Shown here: in pieces, positions 14,574 through 22,681 of the stretch | How positions within the stretch are numbered: the first letter of the stretch is position 1 | Layout of the letters: the number at the start of each line of letters is the position of its first letter | Source: JAWOFN01 sp046497505 [NCBI: bacterium] | GTDB lineage: Bacteria; Blakebacterota; Blakebacteria; Blakebacterales | Direction of reading: 5' to 3' | NCBI GenBank assembly: GCA_046497505.1 | Contig: JAWOFN010000012.1 | Span: forward strand, 1-25,187 | DNA: 25,187 nt | Program-made: the position numbers and the translations under genes | The notes under the pieces: model-generated | Seen by the model: the letters and a program-made list of their open reading frames with translations, nothing else | Told to the model about the DNA's origin: nothing | Databases searched by the model: none

Positions 14574-17500
14574 CTACCTCCCCCCGCGGTCGGGAGGCGG
14601 AGGATAGCTGAAGGAACGGTCCGGGTAGTCCGGCGGCGTCGGCACCGGCCTCGGGTCCTCCTTGATCTTCCGCAGCAGGTGCCGGATGGCGGTCCGAAGC
14701 TGGGCATCCTCCCCGTTGAAGGTCGCGTGGGGGAGGTTGTCCACCTCGATATCGGGGACCACCCCCACCTGCTCGATGAGCCACTCCGACTCCTCTCCGT
14801 AGACCCCCATCATAGGGGCCCGGGCCAGCCCGCCGTCGCTCAGGCGGTTCCTGCTGGAGAGCCAGATCTCCCCGCCCCATGTGCGCATCCCGATGACCTC
14901 GCCCAGCCCCAGGCGGCGGAAACCCTCGGCGAACGCCTCCCCGTCGGAGGCGGTCTCCTGGTCCACCAGCACCACCATGTGCCCCCGGAAGGCGTACTGC
15001 ATGTTCCAGGTGGGTTCCCCCACCCGCTCCTTCCAGTACATCCATGCCTGCCGGAGCAGGTCGTTCAGGATGAAGGAGTCGATGTTCCCGCCGTTGTTCT
15101 GCCGGACGTCGATGATCAGCCCCTGGCGGTCGAAGACCGGGTAGAACTGCCGGTACCACGCCTCGATGTCCCCCGAGCCCATGGCCCGAAGGTGCACATA
15201 GCCGATCCTCCCCTCCGAGGCCTCCTCCACCTCCTGACGCCGGGTATACTCCCAGTCGCTGTAGCGCAGTCCGTAGCCGCTGCGGGCGGGCTCTACGACG
15301 ACCTCCCGGGTCTCCCCGTCCTCCCCGGAGGCCAGGGTCAGCAGCACCTGGCGCCCCGCTTGGTTGCGCAGCAGCATCCCGATGTCCGTCACCTCGAGCG
15401 TGGACACCCCGTTCACCGCCCGGACGACGTCCCCCTCCTCCACTTCGAGGTAGGGGTCGGCCAGGGGGGAGGCCTCCTCGGGGTAGTCCGGGTCGGTGCG
15501 GTAGATATGGTCGATGCGGTAGCCACCGGCATCCGGGTCTCGGAAGAGGCGGGCCCCCAGCGAGGCGATCCCGATGTCGTCCTCCCCCCTCCGCACGTCC
15601 CCGCCCCGCACGCTGGTATGCAGGGCAGAGAGCTCCCCCACCACCCTGCCGATCAAATCATTCAGCTCCTCACGGGTGGTGACCCGCTCCACCAGGGGGA
15701 GATACTTCTCCCGCACCTCCTCCCAATCCACACCGTGCATACCGGGGTCGTAGAACCAGTCGCGTTCCAGCCGCCAGGCGTCGATGAAGATCTGGCGCCA
15801 GTCCTCCCGGACGTCGATGGAGAACATCCAGTCGCTCAGGTCCACCCGCCCCTTCGAGAGGTCCGCCTTCGCGGCCCGTGCGGCGGCGACGATCAGGTCA
15901 TCCCCCCGGCGTATCAGCAGCTTCTTCCCGTCCATGGAGAGTTCGGCGGAGCGGATCCCCTCCGCCGCGGTCACCGGCTGGGGATCCTCGTTGTCCAATT
16001 CGAGGGCCTTGAGTGCCGTCCCGCCATCGCGGTCGAGCCAGAAGAGGACGTCCTCGGAGAGGCTCAGACCGCTGTGGCTGCCCGCGGGGACCGGGACCCG
16101 CTCCTGCCGGGAGAGCAGCCCCTCCGTCTCGATCTCCACGTCCTCCCCTGACCCGGCCGGGCCCTGGCCCTCCTCCTCGACACACAGCTCGTCGTCGGGG
16201 CGGAAGGGGGAACGCAGTCCGGGTCTGAGCGCGGTGTGGTAGATCTCCATGGGGCGCTCGAAGTAGGGCTTCGGGGCCCTCGGTCCCCAGGGGCTCCCCA
16301 CCTCCGAGCGCAGGTTCCGGTCGGAGACGAAGTAGATGAAGCCCCCCTGCCGGTCCCAGGCAGGACTGTAGCTGTTGACCCGGTCGCTCGTGAGGGGATG
16401 CACCTCCTCCTCCCGGACATCGTAGAGCAGGATCCGGGTGAACCGGTTGGGAGCGGTCTTCTCGAAGGCGATCCACCGGGAATCCGGGGACCAGGCGATG
16501 TCGCCCACCCCGTTGCGGTCCGTGGTGACCCGCACGGCCTGCCCGCCCTTCAGCTCCTTCACCCAGAGGTCGCGGTTGTTGTCGGTCCAGGCGAAACGGG
16601 AACCGTCCGGGCTGGGATGGGGACGGAAGCGGAGGATCTCCCCCCCGGAGGTGAGGGCCTCCTCCTCCCCCACCCCGTCGGCGGGGAGGGTGACGAACTC
16701 CAGTTCCCCCGTCTCGTCCGAGAGGGCCAGCACCCGCTCCCCGTCCGCGGTGAAGACCGCGTCGCGGTAACGCACCCCCTCCTTCCGGGATACGCGGACC
16801 AGCCGCCCCTGCCCGGCCGGGGCGGTGAAAAGACGTCCACGGGCGGTGAGCACCACGCTCTCACCCTCCGGGTGGAGGGCCGCCGAGGTCAGGTAGTCCA
16901 GGGGGTCCTTTACCCACCGCTCCCGGAGCTGTTCGAAGTCGGAGGCCAGGGTCACCGGGATCCTCGAGGTGTCCCCCGTATCGATATCGTACCGCCACAG
17001 GCCCGCCCCGGCCGTGTAGACGATCCGACCATCCGAGAGGGCGGGGTCCCGCACGTCCCACCCGCTGTGCCGTGTGTGCTGACGCACATCGCGCCCGGCA
17101 GGGTCCATCGACCAGATGTTCATGGTCCCGTCCCGGTCGCTCACGAAGTAGACCCGTCCCCCCCACCAGAGGGGGGAGTGGCTCTCCCCACGGTACGATC
17201 CGGTGAGCTCGACCGCTTCGGCATCCCCCTCGCCGAACCTCCAGACATCGCGGGCCGTGCCCCCCGTGTACCGTTTGGTCACGTTGTTGTGAAAGGCGGG
17301 ACGGACGAAGAAGAGGGTGCGCCCATCATCGTCCCAGGCCCCCTCGGTGGCGGTGCTCAGGGGTACCAGCTCCCGGATATCCTCTTCGGTGTCGAGGAGG
17401 ACCATCTGGGGGAGGGGGAGCGTGGCGTAGTGGCTGGTCGTGTAGGCCAGCCGGCCGTCCGGGGTCCAGGCCGCGGCCTGTGAGGTCTCGGGTTCCCAGG

Positions 17501-17816
17501 TCCTGCGTACCGGCATCCCGCCGGTGAGGGACATGGTGTACACCTCCGCGGGCCCCTCGTAGGTGGCCGTGAAGGCCACCGTGCTCCCGTCGGGGGAGAT
17601 GACCGGGGAGTGCTCGGTCTCGGCGTGGGTGGTGAGTCGGCGGGCCAGGCCGCCTGTGATCGGCACCAGCCAGAGGTCCCCCTCGGCCGTGAAGACCACC
17701 TGGTCTCCGTGGACCGCCGGGTCCTGGTAGAACCCCTCCACCCCGCCCTGCTGGGCGACGGCGGCGCCGGGTGCGAGGAGGAGGACGAAGAGGAGGATGG
17801 GGAAGAGGCGTCGCAT
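14574..17816 (-). CDS. Tricorn-like S41 protease with beta-propeller and PDZ domains, secreted
   Basis: A 1080-residue protein with a Sec signal peptide (cleavage probably after AAVA, residue 21). Residues about 25-300 and 305-660 carry repeated beta-propeller blades of TolB/WD40-like type (SPVISPDGSTVAFTA, PHPSPDGSRFAWTDN, IAWSPDSRWIAFEK). Residues 670-745 are the tricorn core, with His733 in SALHTSVRGGD. A PDZ domain follows at about 748-845. The S41 protease domain (865-1050) has the nucleophile Ser958 in ETASDGEAFAEGF and a GVVPDIEVDN stretch near a likely catalytic glutamate. In archaea tricorn degrades peptides in the cytosol. The signal peptide here argues for a periplasmic peptide-degrading enzyme. 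It is the first gene of the minus-strand series with two M28/MBL-type hydrolases downstream, and has a good candidate promoter. Confidence 0.93.
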   Translation of the reverse strand: MRRLFPILLFVLLLAPGAAVAQQGGVEGFYQDPAVHGDQVVFTAEGDLWLVPITGGLARRLTTHAETEHSPVISPDGSTVAFTATYEGPAEVYTMSLTGGMPVRRTWEPETSQAAAWTPDGRLAYTTSHYATLPLPQMVLLDTEEDIRELVPLSTATEGAWDDDGRTLFFVRPAFHNNVTKRYTGGTARDVWRFGEGDAEAVELTGSYRGESHSPLWWGGRVYFVSDRDGTMNIWSMDPAGRDVRQHTRHSGWDVRDPALSDGRIVYTAGAGLWRYDIDTGDTSRIPVTLASDFEQLRERWVKDPLDYLTSAALHPEGESVVLTARGRLFTAPAGQGRLVRVSRKEGVRYRDAVFTADGERVLALSDETGELEFVTLPADGVGEEEALTSGGEILRFRPHPSPDGSRFAWTDNNRDLWVKELKGGQAVRVTTDRNGVGDIAWSPDSRWIAFEKTAPNRFTRILLYDVREEEVHPLTSDRVNSYSPAWDRQGGFIYFVSDRNLRSEVGSPWGPRAPKPYFERPMEIYHTALRPGLRSPFRPDDELCVEEEGQGPAGSGEDVEIETEGLLSRQERVPVPAGSHSGLSLSEDVLFWLDRDGGTALKALELDNEDPQPVTAAEGIRSAELSMDGKKLLIRRGDDLIVAAARAAKADLSKGRVDLSDWMFSIDVREDWRQIFIDAWRLERDWFYDPGMHGVDWEEVREKYLPLVERVTTREELNDLIGRVVGELSALHTSVRGGDVRRGEDDIGIASLGARLFRDPDAGGYRIDHIYRTDPDYPEEASPLADPYLEVEEGDVVRAVNGVSTLEVTDIGMLLRNQAGRQVLLTLASGEDGETREVVVEPARSGYGLRYSDWEYTRRQEVEEASEGRIGYVHLRAMGSGDIEAWYRQFYPVFDRQGLIIDVRQNNGGNIDSFILNDLLRQAWMYWKERVGEPTWNMQYAFRGHMVVLVDQETASDGEAFAEGFRRLGLGEVIGMRTWGGEIWLSSRNRLSDGGLARAPMMGVYGEESEWLIEQVGVVPDIEVDNLPHATFNGEDAQLRTAIRHLLRKIKEDPRPVPTPPDYPDRSFSYPPPPDRGGR

Positions 17817-17860
17817 GCCGGGGCTCCGTGGCTGCGGGTGGAACGGGAGCAGACCGCCCC

Positions 17861-17889
17861 AGCCTAGCCGTCCGGAGAGCGTTCCTCAA
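17861..17889 (-). promoter_or_regulatory. Candidate sigma70-type promoter for the tricorn-like protease
   Basis: On the minus strand TTGAGG (17884-17889) and TAGGCT (17861-17866) are separated by exactly 17 bases. The -10 box ends 44 bases before ATG 17816. The layout matches the candidate at 20985-21013, which has TTGCAG and TAGCGT at the same spacing. In the other direction only a weak TTCCTC/TAAGCG pair (17882-17910) is visible for the divergent gene. Confidence 0.5.
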
Positions 17890-17971
17890 CGCCGGGATTC
17901 CGGCTAAGCGTACCGCGTCCTCGTCCGTCCCTCCCCCGGACCCTCGATCGAAGCGAACGGAGGCCCCGCCG

Positions 17972-19147
17972 ATGAAGCGCCTGCTCATGGCACTCCCGAT
18001 CCTCACACTCCTGGCGGCCTGCGGGGAGGGAACGCTCTTCACCCGCAGCATGGAGGAGGGCGTGGCGGTGCTGACCTACCACCGCTACGAGCCCCCCGCG
18101 ACCGATCCCTACCGGGTGGAACCGGGACCCGTGCTGGGTGCGGCCCAGGGTGCCGACACCTACCTGCTGGGTGCCGCGGAGGTCGCAGGCATCACTCCAG
18201 ACGGCTTAGTCATCGTGGATGATCGACGCGAAGGTCGCATCCACCGCTTCTCGCTGGACGGCTCCCACTTGGGTGCCTTCGGCCGACGGGGGAGCGGCCC
18301 CGGGGAACTGGGCAGCCGATATCATGTCACGTTCGTGGACAGCACGGACATCACGGTCTACGCGGAGGGCCGTCTCTTGTCATTCGCCCACGACGGTACC
18401 TACCGCAAGGAATGGCGACCCGACCCAGGGATCCCGCTCAATCGGATGATGAACGCATTCCAGCATCCTGTTCCGCTGGAGGGGAAGTCGGGCTACATCT
18501 CACCCGCCCGGAGGTTCGTCGCACCCAGAGCTGGGGAGGAGGAGGGTCGATACACCATCCAGCTCCAGGTCCTTGATGGATCGTTCGCCCGGGTGACAAG
18601 CGTTGTCGATACCACGCTGGTCAGGCGCATGATCTGGCTCCCTGGCAACTACGGAGTACCGGCTCCGTTCCAGGAAGATCTCCTCTTCGGCATCGCCCCC
18701 TGGCAGCCTCTGGCCTGGAACTGGAGCCCGGAGGAGGACCGGATCGACTTCCTGGACACCGGGACCATGACCCGATCGGCGGTGGTCATCCCATGGACCC
18801 GGGAGCCGGTGAGGGAGGCAGACCGGGAGGAGGTGTTCAACCGCTACCGTGGGGAACAGGAGGCCGTCGCACGGGAACGCATCCGCGTTCCCGACAGACT
18901 GCCTGCCATCGGTCCGATGATGTGGGACGGAACGGGTCGTCTCTGGGTCTTCCACTACCAGGGGGCCGAGGCGGAGGAGGCCGGCGAGCCCAGGCTGGCG
19001 ACCGTCCTGGACCGAGAAGGCCGCTGGCTCTTCGATCAGCACCTGCCCGTCGAGCCCGACCGCATCGAGGGGGATCTCTTCTTCAAGAACACCGAGGACG
19101 AACAGGGGCAGCCGGTGGCGGAGGTCTACCGTCTGGTGGAGCGCTGA
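17972..19147 (+). CDS. Six-bladed beta-propeller lipoprotein
   Basis: A 391-residue protein. The lipoprotein signal MKRLLMALPILTLLAA precedes Cys17. The mature part shows NHL/6-bladed propeller repeats: GITPDGLVIVDDRREGRIHRF followed by GSHLGAFGRRGSGPGEL (about residues 75-110), then further strands to RLWVFHYQGAEAEEA near residue 335. The GxFGRxGxGPGEL stretch is characteristic of this propeller family, common in Bacteroidota and Gemmatimonadota secretomes. No catalytic motif is seen, and a binding role is likely. GGAGG 8 bases before ATG 17972 fixes the start; the frame is open upstream but overlaps the divergent protease gene. Codon use is less GC-rich than in neighbours, including a TTA leucine. 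It ends only 3 bases from the convergent metallophosphoesterase gene. Confidence 0.85.
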   Translation: MKRLLMALPILTLLAACGEGTLFTRSMEEGVAVLTYHRYEPPATDPYRVEPGPVLGAAQGADTYLLGAAEVAGITPDGLVIVDDRREGRIHRFSLDGSHLGAFGRRGSGPGELGSRYHVTFVDSTDITVYAEGRLLSFAHDGTYRKEWRPDPGIPLNRMMNAFQHPVPLEGKSGYISPARRFVAPRAGEEEGRYTIQLQVLDGSFARVTSVVDTTLVRRMIWLPGNYGVPAPFQEDLLFGIAPWQPLAWNWSPEEDRIDFLDTGTMTRSAVVIPWTREPVREADREEVFNRYRGEQEAVARERIRVPDRLPAIGPMMWDGTGRLWVFHYQGAEAEEAGEPRLATVLDREGRWLFDQHLPVEPDRIEGDLFFKNTEDEQGQPVAEVYRLVER

Positions 19148-19150
19148 GCC

Positions 19151-20698
19151 TCAGGGAGAGAAGGGCCGGGCCTCCCCGGTCTCACCGTCCCACACCATGA
19201 GGCGGTGGCCGTAGACCCCCTCCTCGTCCTTCTCGAACCGCAGGTAGGTGTAGCGGGCCCGTCCGGCCAGGTCGGGGCGGTCCCGGGGCCAGAGGAGCAT
19301 CCAGGTCCCGGCGTTGGTGTACCAGGCCCGGGTCCCGTCCCCGAAGATATCCAGCTCGATGACCTCGGGGGTGTGCCGGTGCCCCAGCACTCCGTAGACC
19401 CGGGGCGGCCGGGGCAGATCCGCGAAGGTGCGGGCCAGCACCCGCCGGGCCCCCTCCACCAGCAGGTCGGGAGGCTCCTCGTGGGCCACGTCCCGGCGGA
19501 CCCGGTCGTAGAGGGCGGTCAGGTAGGGGATGCTGAGCGGGGCCGCCGCGACGAGCAGTGCGGCGCCCGCCACCCCCCACCACGGATAGGGGAAGAGGGC
19601 CCTCCCCCAGACCAGGTAGGCGATGAAGAGCAGGAGAGCCGCAGGGGGCAGGAGCAGCACCCCCCAGACCGTGACGATGGCCCGGGCCACCGAGGGGGGT
19701 TTGCGCACCTTGAGGGCCCGCCACGCGAACCGCACGGCGCGGGGATAGGAGATCACCATCAGGAGGGGATGCCGCCGGAACATGGCCAGCAGGGCCTCGT
19801 GGGAGGGCTCCACGTTGTCGATGGTGGGGTCGAAGCGCTCCAGCCGGTTCAGGAAGTAGCGGTTCAGAAAAGAGCCGAGGGGGAGGTTCAGTTCGGTGGG
19901 GCTCTCCTCCAGGACCTCGGCACCCAGTACGGCGGTGGTGGACTCGTAGCGGTGGCCGTGCTCGATCCAGAGGTTCTCCAGCACCACACCCCGGTCGGCG
20001 AACCCGATCCGCACCGCGGCCCCTTCCTGCTCCTCAACGGGGATCCGGCGGGCGATCTCCTCCCGTACGGCCGACCGGACCAGGGGCCAGTAGAGCTCCA
20101 CGTCGTGGTTCCCCTTGGTGAAGAGGATCCCGCCCCCGGCCCCGACCCATCCGGCCAGGCCATCGAAGAGTACCCGGTGCCCCGTGGCCATGACGTGGAA
20201 CTTCCAGACCGCCTTGTACTCCTCAGCATTCAGGCCGAACCACTCCTCCCTCTTGTTCACCACCAGGCTGCGGGTCCAGGCCCACTCCTCGTCTGCCGCG
20301 TCGGTGAGTTCGGCGAGGCGGGCGGCCCGTTCCTCCTCCCCCAGGCGCTGCAGCCGGTCGGCCCAGGCCCGGAAGTCCTGCTTGCTCTCGGGGATCCGAT
20401 CGATGCGGATGAAATCGAAGATGTCGCCGTTCAGTACAAGGAGCGCCCCCCGGGCGGCCTCCTCCCCGTGGTGCTCCAGCCAGGCCCGGGCCTCTCCGTC
20501 GGCCAGGAAGTTCTCCCGGTCATCCCAGCTCCCTTCCCCATCCCGGCGGCCGCTGCCCAGGTGGAAGTCGCTGGCCACCAGGACCGTGTCGGGGGCCGGG
20601 TCGATGAGCCGCCCCAGGATCGAGCCCTCGTCCAGGGTGCCCGGCTCGCTGTGGCCGGGGGTGCGGAAGCGCTCTCTGAGGCGTCGGATCAGAGACAT
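19151..20698 (-). CDS. Membrane-anchored calcineurin-like metallophosphoesterase
   Basis: A 515-residue protein with all five metallophosphoesterase motifs: ASDFHLGSG (Asp44, His46), LNGDIFDF (Asp92), TKGNHD (Asn197, His198), IEHGHRYE (His247, His249) and GHRHTPE (His440, His442). Between the fourth and fifth motifs lie two strongly hydrophobic segments (about 338-364 and 374-397), which should place the catalytic domain on the cytosolic face. The soluble part resembles large calcineurin-like phosphatases of unknown substrate and distantly LpxH. ATG 20698 has no clear ribosome-binding site. A GTG at 20761 preceded by purine-rich AGGAGG would add 21 residues and is a real alternative. The gene is convergent with the beta-propeller gene and appears monocistronic. 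Confidence 0.88.
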   Translation of the reverse strand: MSLIRRLRERFRTPGHSEPGTLDEGSILGRLIDPAPDTVLVASDFHLGSGRRDGEGSWDDRENFLADGEARAWLEHHGEEAARGALLVLNGDIFDFIRIDRIPESKQDFRAWADRLQRLGEEERAARLAELTDAADEEWAWTRSLVVNKREEWFGLNAEEYKAVWKFHVMATGHRVLFDGLAGWVGAGGGILFTKGNHDVELYWPLVRSAVREEIARRIPVEEQEGAAVRIGFADRGVVLENLWIEHGHRYESTTAVLGAEVLEESPTELNLPLGSFLNRYFLNRLERFDPTIDNVEPSHEALLAMFRRHPLLMVISYPRAVRFAWRALKVRKPPSVARAIVTVWGVLLLPPAALLLFIAYLVWGRALFPYPWWGVAGAALLVAAAPLSIPYLTALYDRVRRDVAHEEPPDLLVEGARRVLARTFADLPRPPRVYGVLGHRHTPEVIELDIFGDGTRAWYTNAGTWMLLWPRDRPDLAGRARYTYLRFEKDEEGVYGHRLMVWDGETGEARPFSP

Positions 20699-20778
20699 GG
20701 CCGTTCGGTTCAAGTGAGGCGACTGAGGGAGAAGGTAGGGAAGGACGCCGACGGCATCCACTCCTCCTCCCCCTCCTC

Positions 20779-20880
20779 GGGCCCCTGAACGGCTCGCTGG
20801 CTTTCGCCGCTGCCTACCTGACCCTCTGGCTTCTGGTGGCCGAGGTCCTCTCCCGGAAGGGGGTGGTCCTGCGTGTCTGA
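20779..20880 (+). pseudogene. Possible C-terminal remnant of a DUF5009/HGSNAT-like membrane acyltransferase
   Basis: In frame 1 on the plus strand, bases 20779-20880 read NGSLAFAAAYLTLWLLVAEVL followed by SRKGVVLRV and a TGA. A last membrane helix, a basic residue pair and a short hydrophobic tail ending in a valine resemble the extreme C-terminus of COG4299/DUF5009-type acyltransferases. No ATG, GTG or TTG lies upstream in this frame and the sequence before 20764 does not look like protein. The stretch is therefore either a relic of a deleted gene or a chance reading frame. The assignment is from memory of the family and is tentative. Confidence 0.3.
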
Positions 20881-20984
20881 TGCTCTTTCCCGACCGCGGT
20901 GGACCGGGAGATGGTCGAAGCCCCCCTGGGGGAGCGCAGCAGGCTCACGATCCTCTGAAAGACCGGGCAGCACCGCATAGCCGG

Positions 20985-21013
20985 TTGCAGGAGACGGATT
21001 TCGAGGATAGCGT
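20985..21013 (+). promoter_or_regulatory. Candidate sigma70-type promoter for the second M28 peptidase
   Basis: TTGCAG (20985-20990) and TAGCGT (21008-21013) are 17 bases apart and lie about 57 bases before ATG 21071. The gap between 20762 and 21070 otherwise holds the possible gene remnant at 20779-20880 and a small C-run/G-run inverted repeat near 20923. I see no other coding or RNA signal in it. Confidence 0.5.
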
Positions 21014-21070
21014 ACGGGGAACGCTCCCGAACGGGTTCGCCCGACAACCTCCCCCCTTGAGGAGAGACAG

Positions 21071-22618
21071 ATGAAGAGAACGATGCGCGCCTTCGCCGTC
21101 CTCGTGGCGGCCCTGGGCCTGATCGCCGTCTATCAGGGTCCCGTGGCGCAGGAGACGGTCTACCTGGACGTGGTGGAACAGATCCGGGACGAAGGGCTGA
21201 ACCGCTCCCGCGTCCCCGAGGACCTCCATTACCTCACCGATGTGATCGGTCCCCGGCTCACCGGCTCGCCCGCCTTCATGCGGGCCGCCGAATGGGCCAT
21301 GGACAGGTTCCGCGAATACGGCCTCGAGAACGTGCACCTCGAATCGTGGGGCCCCTTCGGCCGGGGCTGGGAGGAGATCGACACCCACGGCCGTATGGTG
21401 GAGCCCTTCGCCCGCCCCCTCATCGCCCGTCCCGGTGCCTGGACCGCGGGCACCGACGGTCTGAAACGGGGTCCGGCGGTCTACGTGCCGGTGGAGAGCG
21501 AGGAGGACCTGGAGGGCCTGGCTGAGAAGGTGGATGGCGCGTGGGTCCTCATGAGTGACGCCTCCGACCTGCGGCGGAAGGACGACCGTCCCCCCCGCCT
21601 GGTGGCCGATGCCGACGACCTGCTCCAGCCTGCCCGGGAACGGGTGCGGCGCGAGCGGCCCCAGATCGACCCGGAGGAACGTGAGCGTTTGATGGAGGAA
21701 CGCCGCGCGCGCCGGGAACTGGCCAACAGGACCCGCGAGGTCATCCAGGAGAGCGGAGCCCTCGGCCTGCTGCGGCGCTCCAGTCTCAGCCTCTCCGCCC
21801 TGCGGCCCGCCGGGTCGGGGAGCCGGGAGGCGGGAGCGCCCCACGGCCTGCCCGACATCACGCTGGCCAACGAGGATTACTCCCTGATCTTCCGGAACGC
21901 CGCCAGCGGGATCCCGGTCGTGCTGGAGTTTGACGTCCAGACCCGCTTCCACGAGGACGACCTCAACGGCTACAACGTCATCGGTGAGATCCCGGGCACG
22001 GACAGAGCGGACGAGTTCATCGTGCTGGGCAACCACCTCGACTCGTGGCACCTGGGTACCGGCGCCACCGACAACGGGGCGGGCAGCGTCATCATGATGG
22101 AGGCGATGCGCATCCTGAAGGCCCTCGACCTCGAGCCCCGCCGGACCATCCGCATCGGCCTGTGGGGCGGCGAGGAGCAGGGCCTGTTCGGCAGCCGCGC
22201 CTACGTGGAGGACCACGCCGACGAGCTGGACCGCATCAGCGCCTACCTGAACCTGGACAACGGCACGGGGAAGGTCCGCGGCATCTGGACCCAGAACAAC
22301 GCGGGGGTCATCCCCGTCTTCGAGCAGCTGCTCTGGCCCATGAGGGACCTGGGTGTGGTGGCGGTCCGCCACGGCAACACCGGCAGCACCGACCACGTGG
22401 CCTTCGACGCTGCCGGGGTGCCCGGCTTCAACTTCATCCAGGACCCCCAGGAATACGGGACCACGTACCACTCCAACCTGGACACATACGAGGCGCTCGC
22501 CCTCGAAGACCTGGAGCAGGCCGCCACGGTGACAGCCATACTGGCCTACCACCTGGCGATGCGGGACGAGATGCTCCCCCGCAAGCCGGAAGAGGAAGCA
22601 GACCCGCGCAGGCCGTAG
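21071..22618 (+). CDS. Secreted M28-family zinc peptidase with PA-type insertion
   Basis: A 515-residue protein with a Sec-type signal or N-terminal anchor (MKRTMRAFAVLVAALGLIAVY, then GPVAQ with probable cleavage after Ala26). The N-terminal helix carries IGPRLTGSPAF, usual in M28 peptidases of the carboxypeptidase Q / PSMA-like group. Residues about 130-300 form the protease-associated (PA) insertion, interrupted by a very charged helix (188-226). The zinc-binding set is complete: His322 in LGNHLDSW, Asp334 in GATDNGAG, Glu368 and Glu369 in GGEEQGLFGS, Asp396 in YLNLDNG and His467 in TYHSNLDTYE. It should hydrolyse peptides outside the cytosol. A GGAG ribosome-binding site precedes ATG 21071. 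The gene has its own promoter candidate and ends in a strong terminator hairpin. Confidence 0.94.
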   Translation: MKRTMRAFAVLVAALGLIAVYQGPVAQETVYLDVVEQIRDEGLNRSRVPEDLHYLTDVIGPRLTGSPAFMRAAEWAMDRFREYGLENVHLESWGPFGRGWEEIDTHGRMVEPFARPLIARPGAWTAGTDGLKRGPAVYVPVESEEDLEGLAEKVDGAWVLMSDASDLRRKDDRPPRLVADADDLLQPARERVRRERPQIDPEERERLMEERRARRELANRTREVIQESGALGLLRRSSLSLSALRPAGSGSREAGAPHGLPDITLANEDYSLIFRNAASGIPVVLEFDVQTRFHEDDLNGYNVIGEIPGTDRADEFIVLGNHLDSWHLGTGATDNGAGSVIMMEAMRILKALDLEPRRTIRIGLWGGEEQGLFGSRAYVEDHADELDRISAYLNLDNGTGKVRGIWTQNNAGVIPVFEQLLWPMRDLGVVAVRHGNTGSTDHVAFDAAGVPGFNFIQDPQEYGTTYHSNLDTYEALALEDLEQAATVTAILAYHLAMRDEMLPRKPEEEADPRRP

Positions 22619-22634
22619 CGATCTCAAGGAGGAT

Positions 22635-22665
22635 CGGGCCCCCGTCCGCGACCACCGGGGGCCCG
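22635..22665. terminator. Bidirectional terminator hairpin
   Basis: A perfect 10-bp inverted repeat pairs cgggcccccg (22635-22644) with cgggggcccg (22656-22665) around an 11-base loop. It lies in the 63-base gap between two convergent genes, the M28 peptidase (stop 22618) and the TerB-like gene (stop at 22682). There is only a short mixed pyrimidine stretch after it. Confidence 0.75.
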
Positions 22666-22681
22666 TCTGCCTCCCGCTGTC

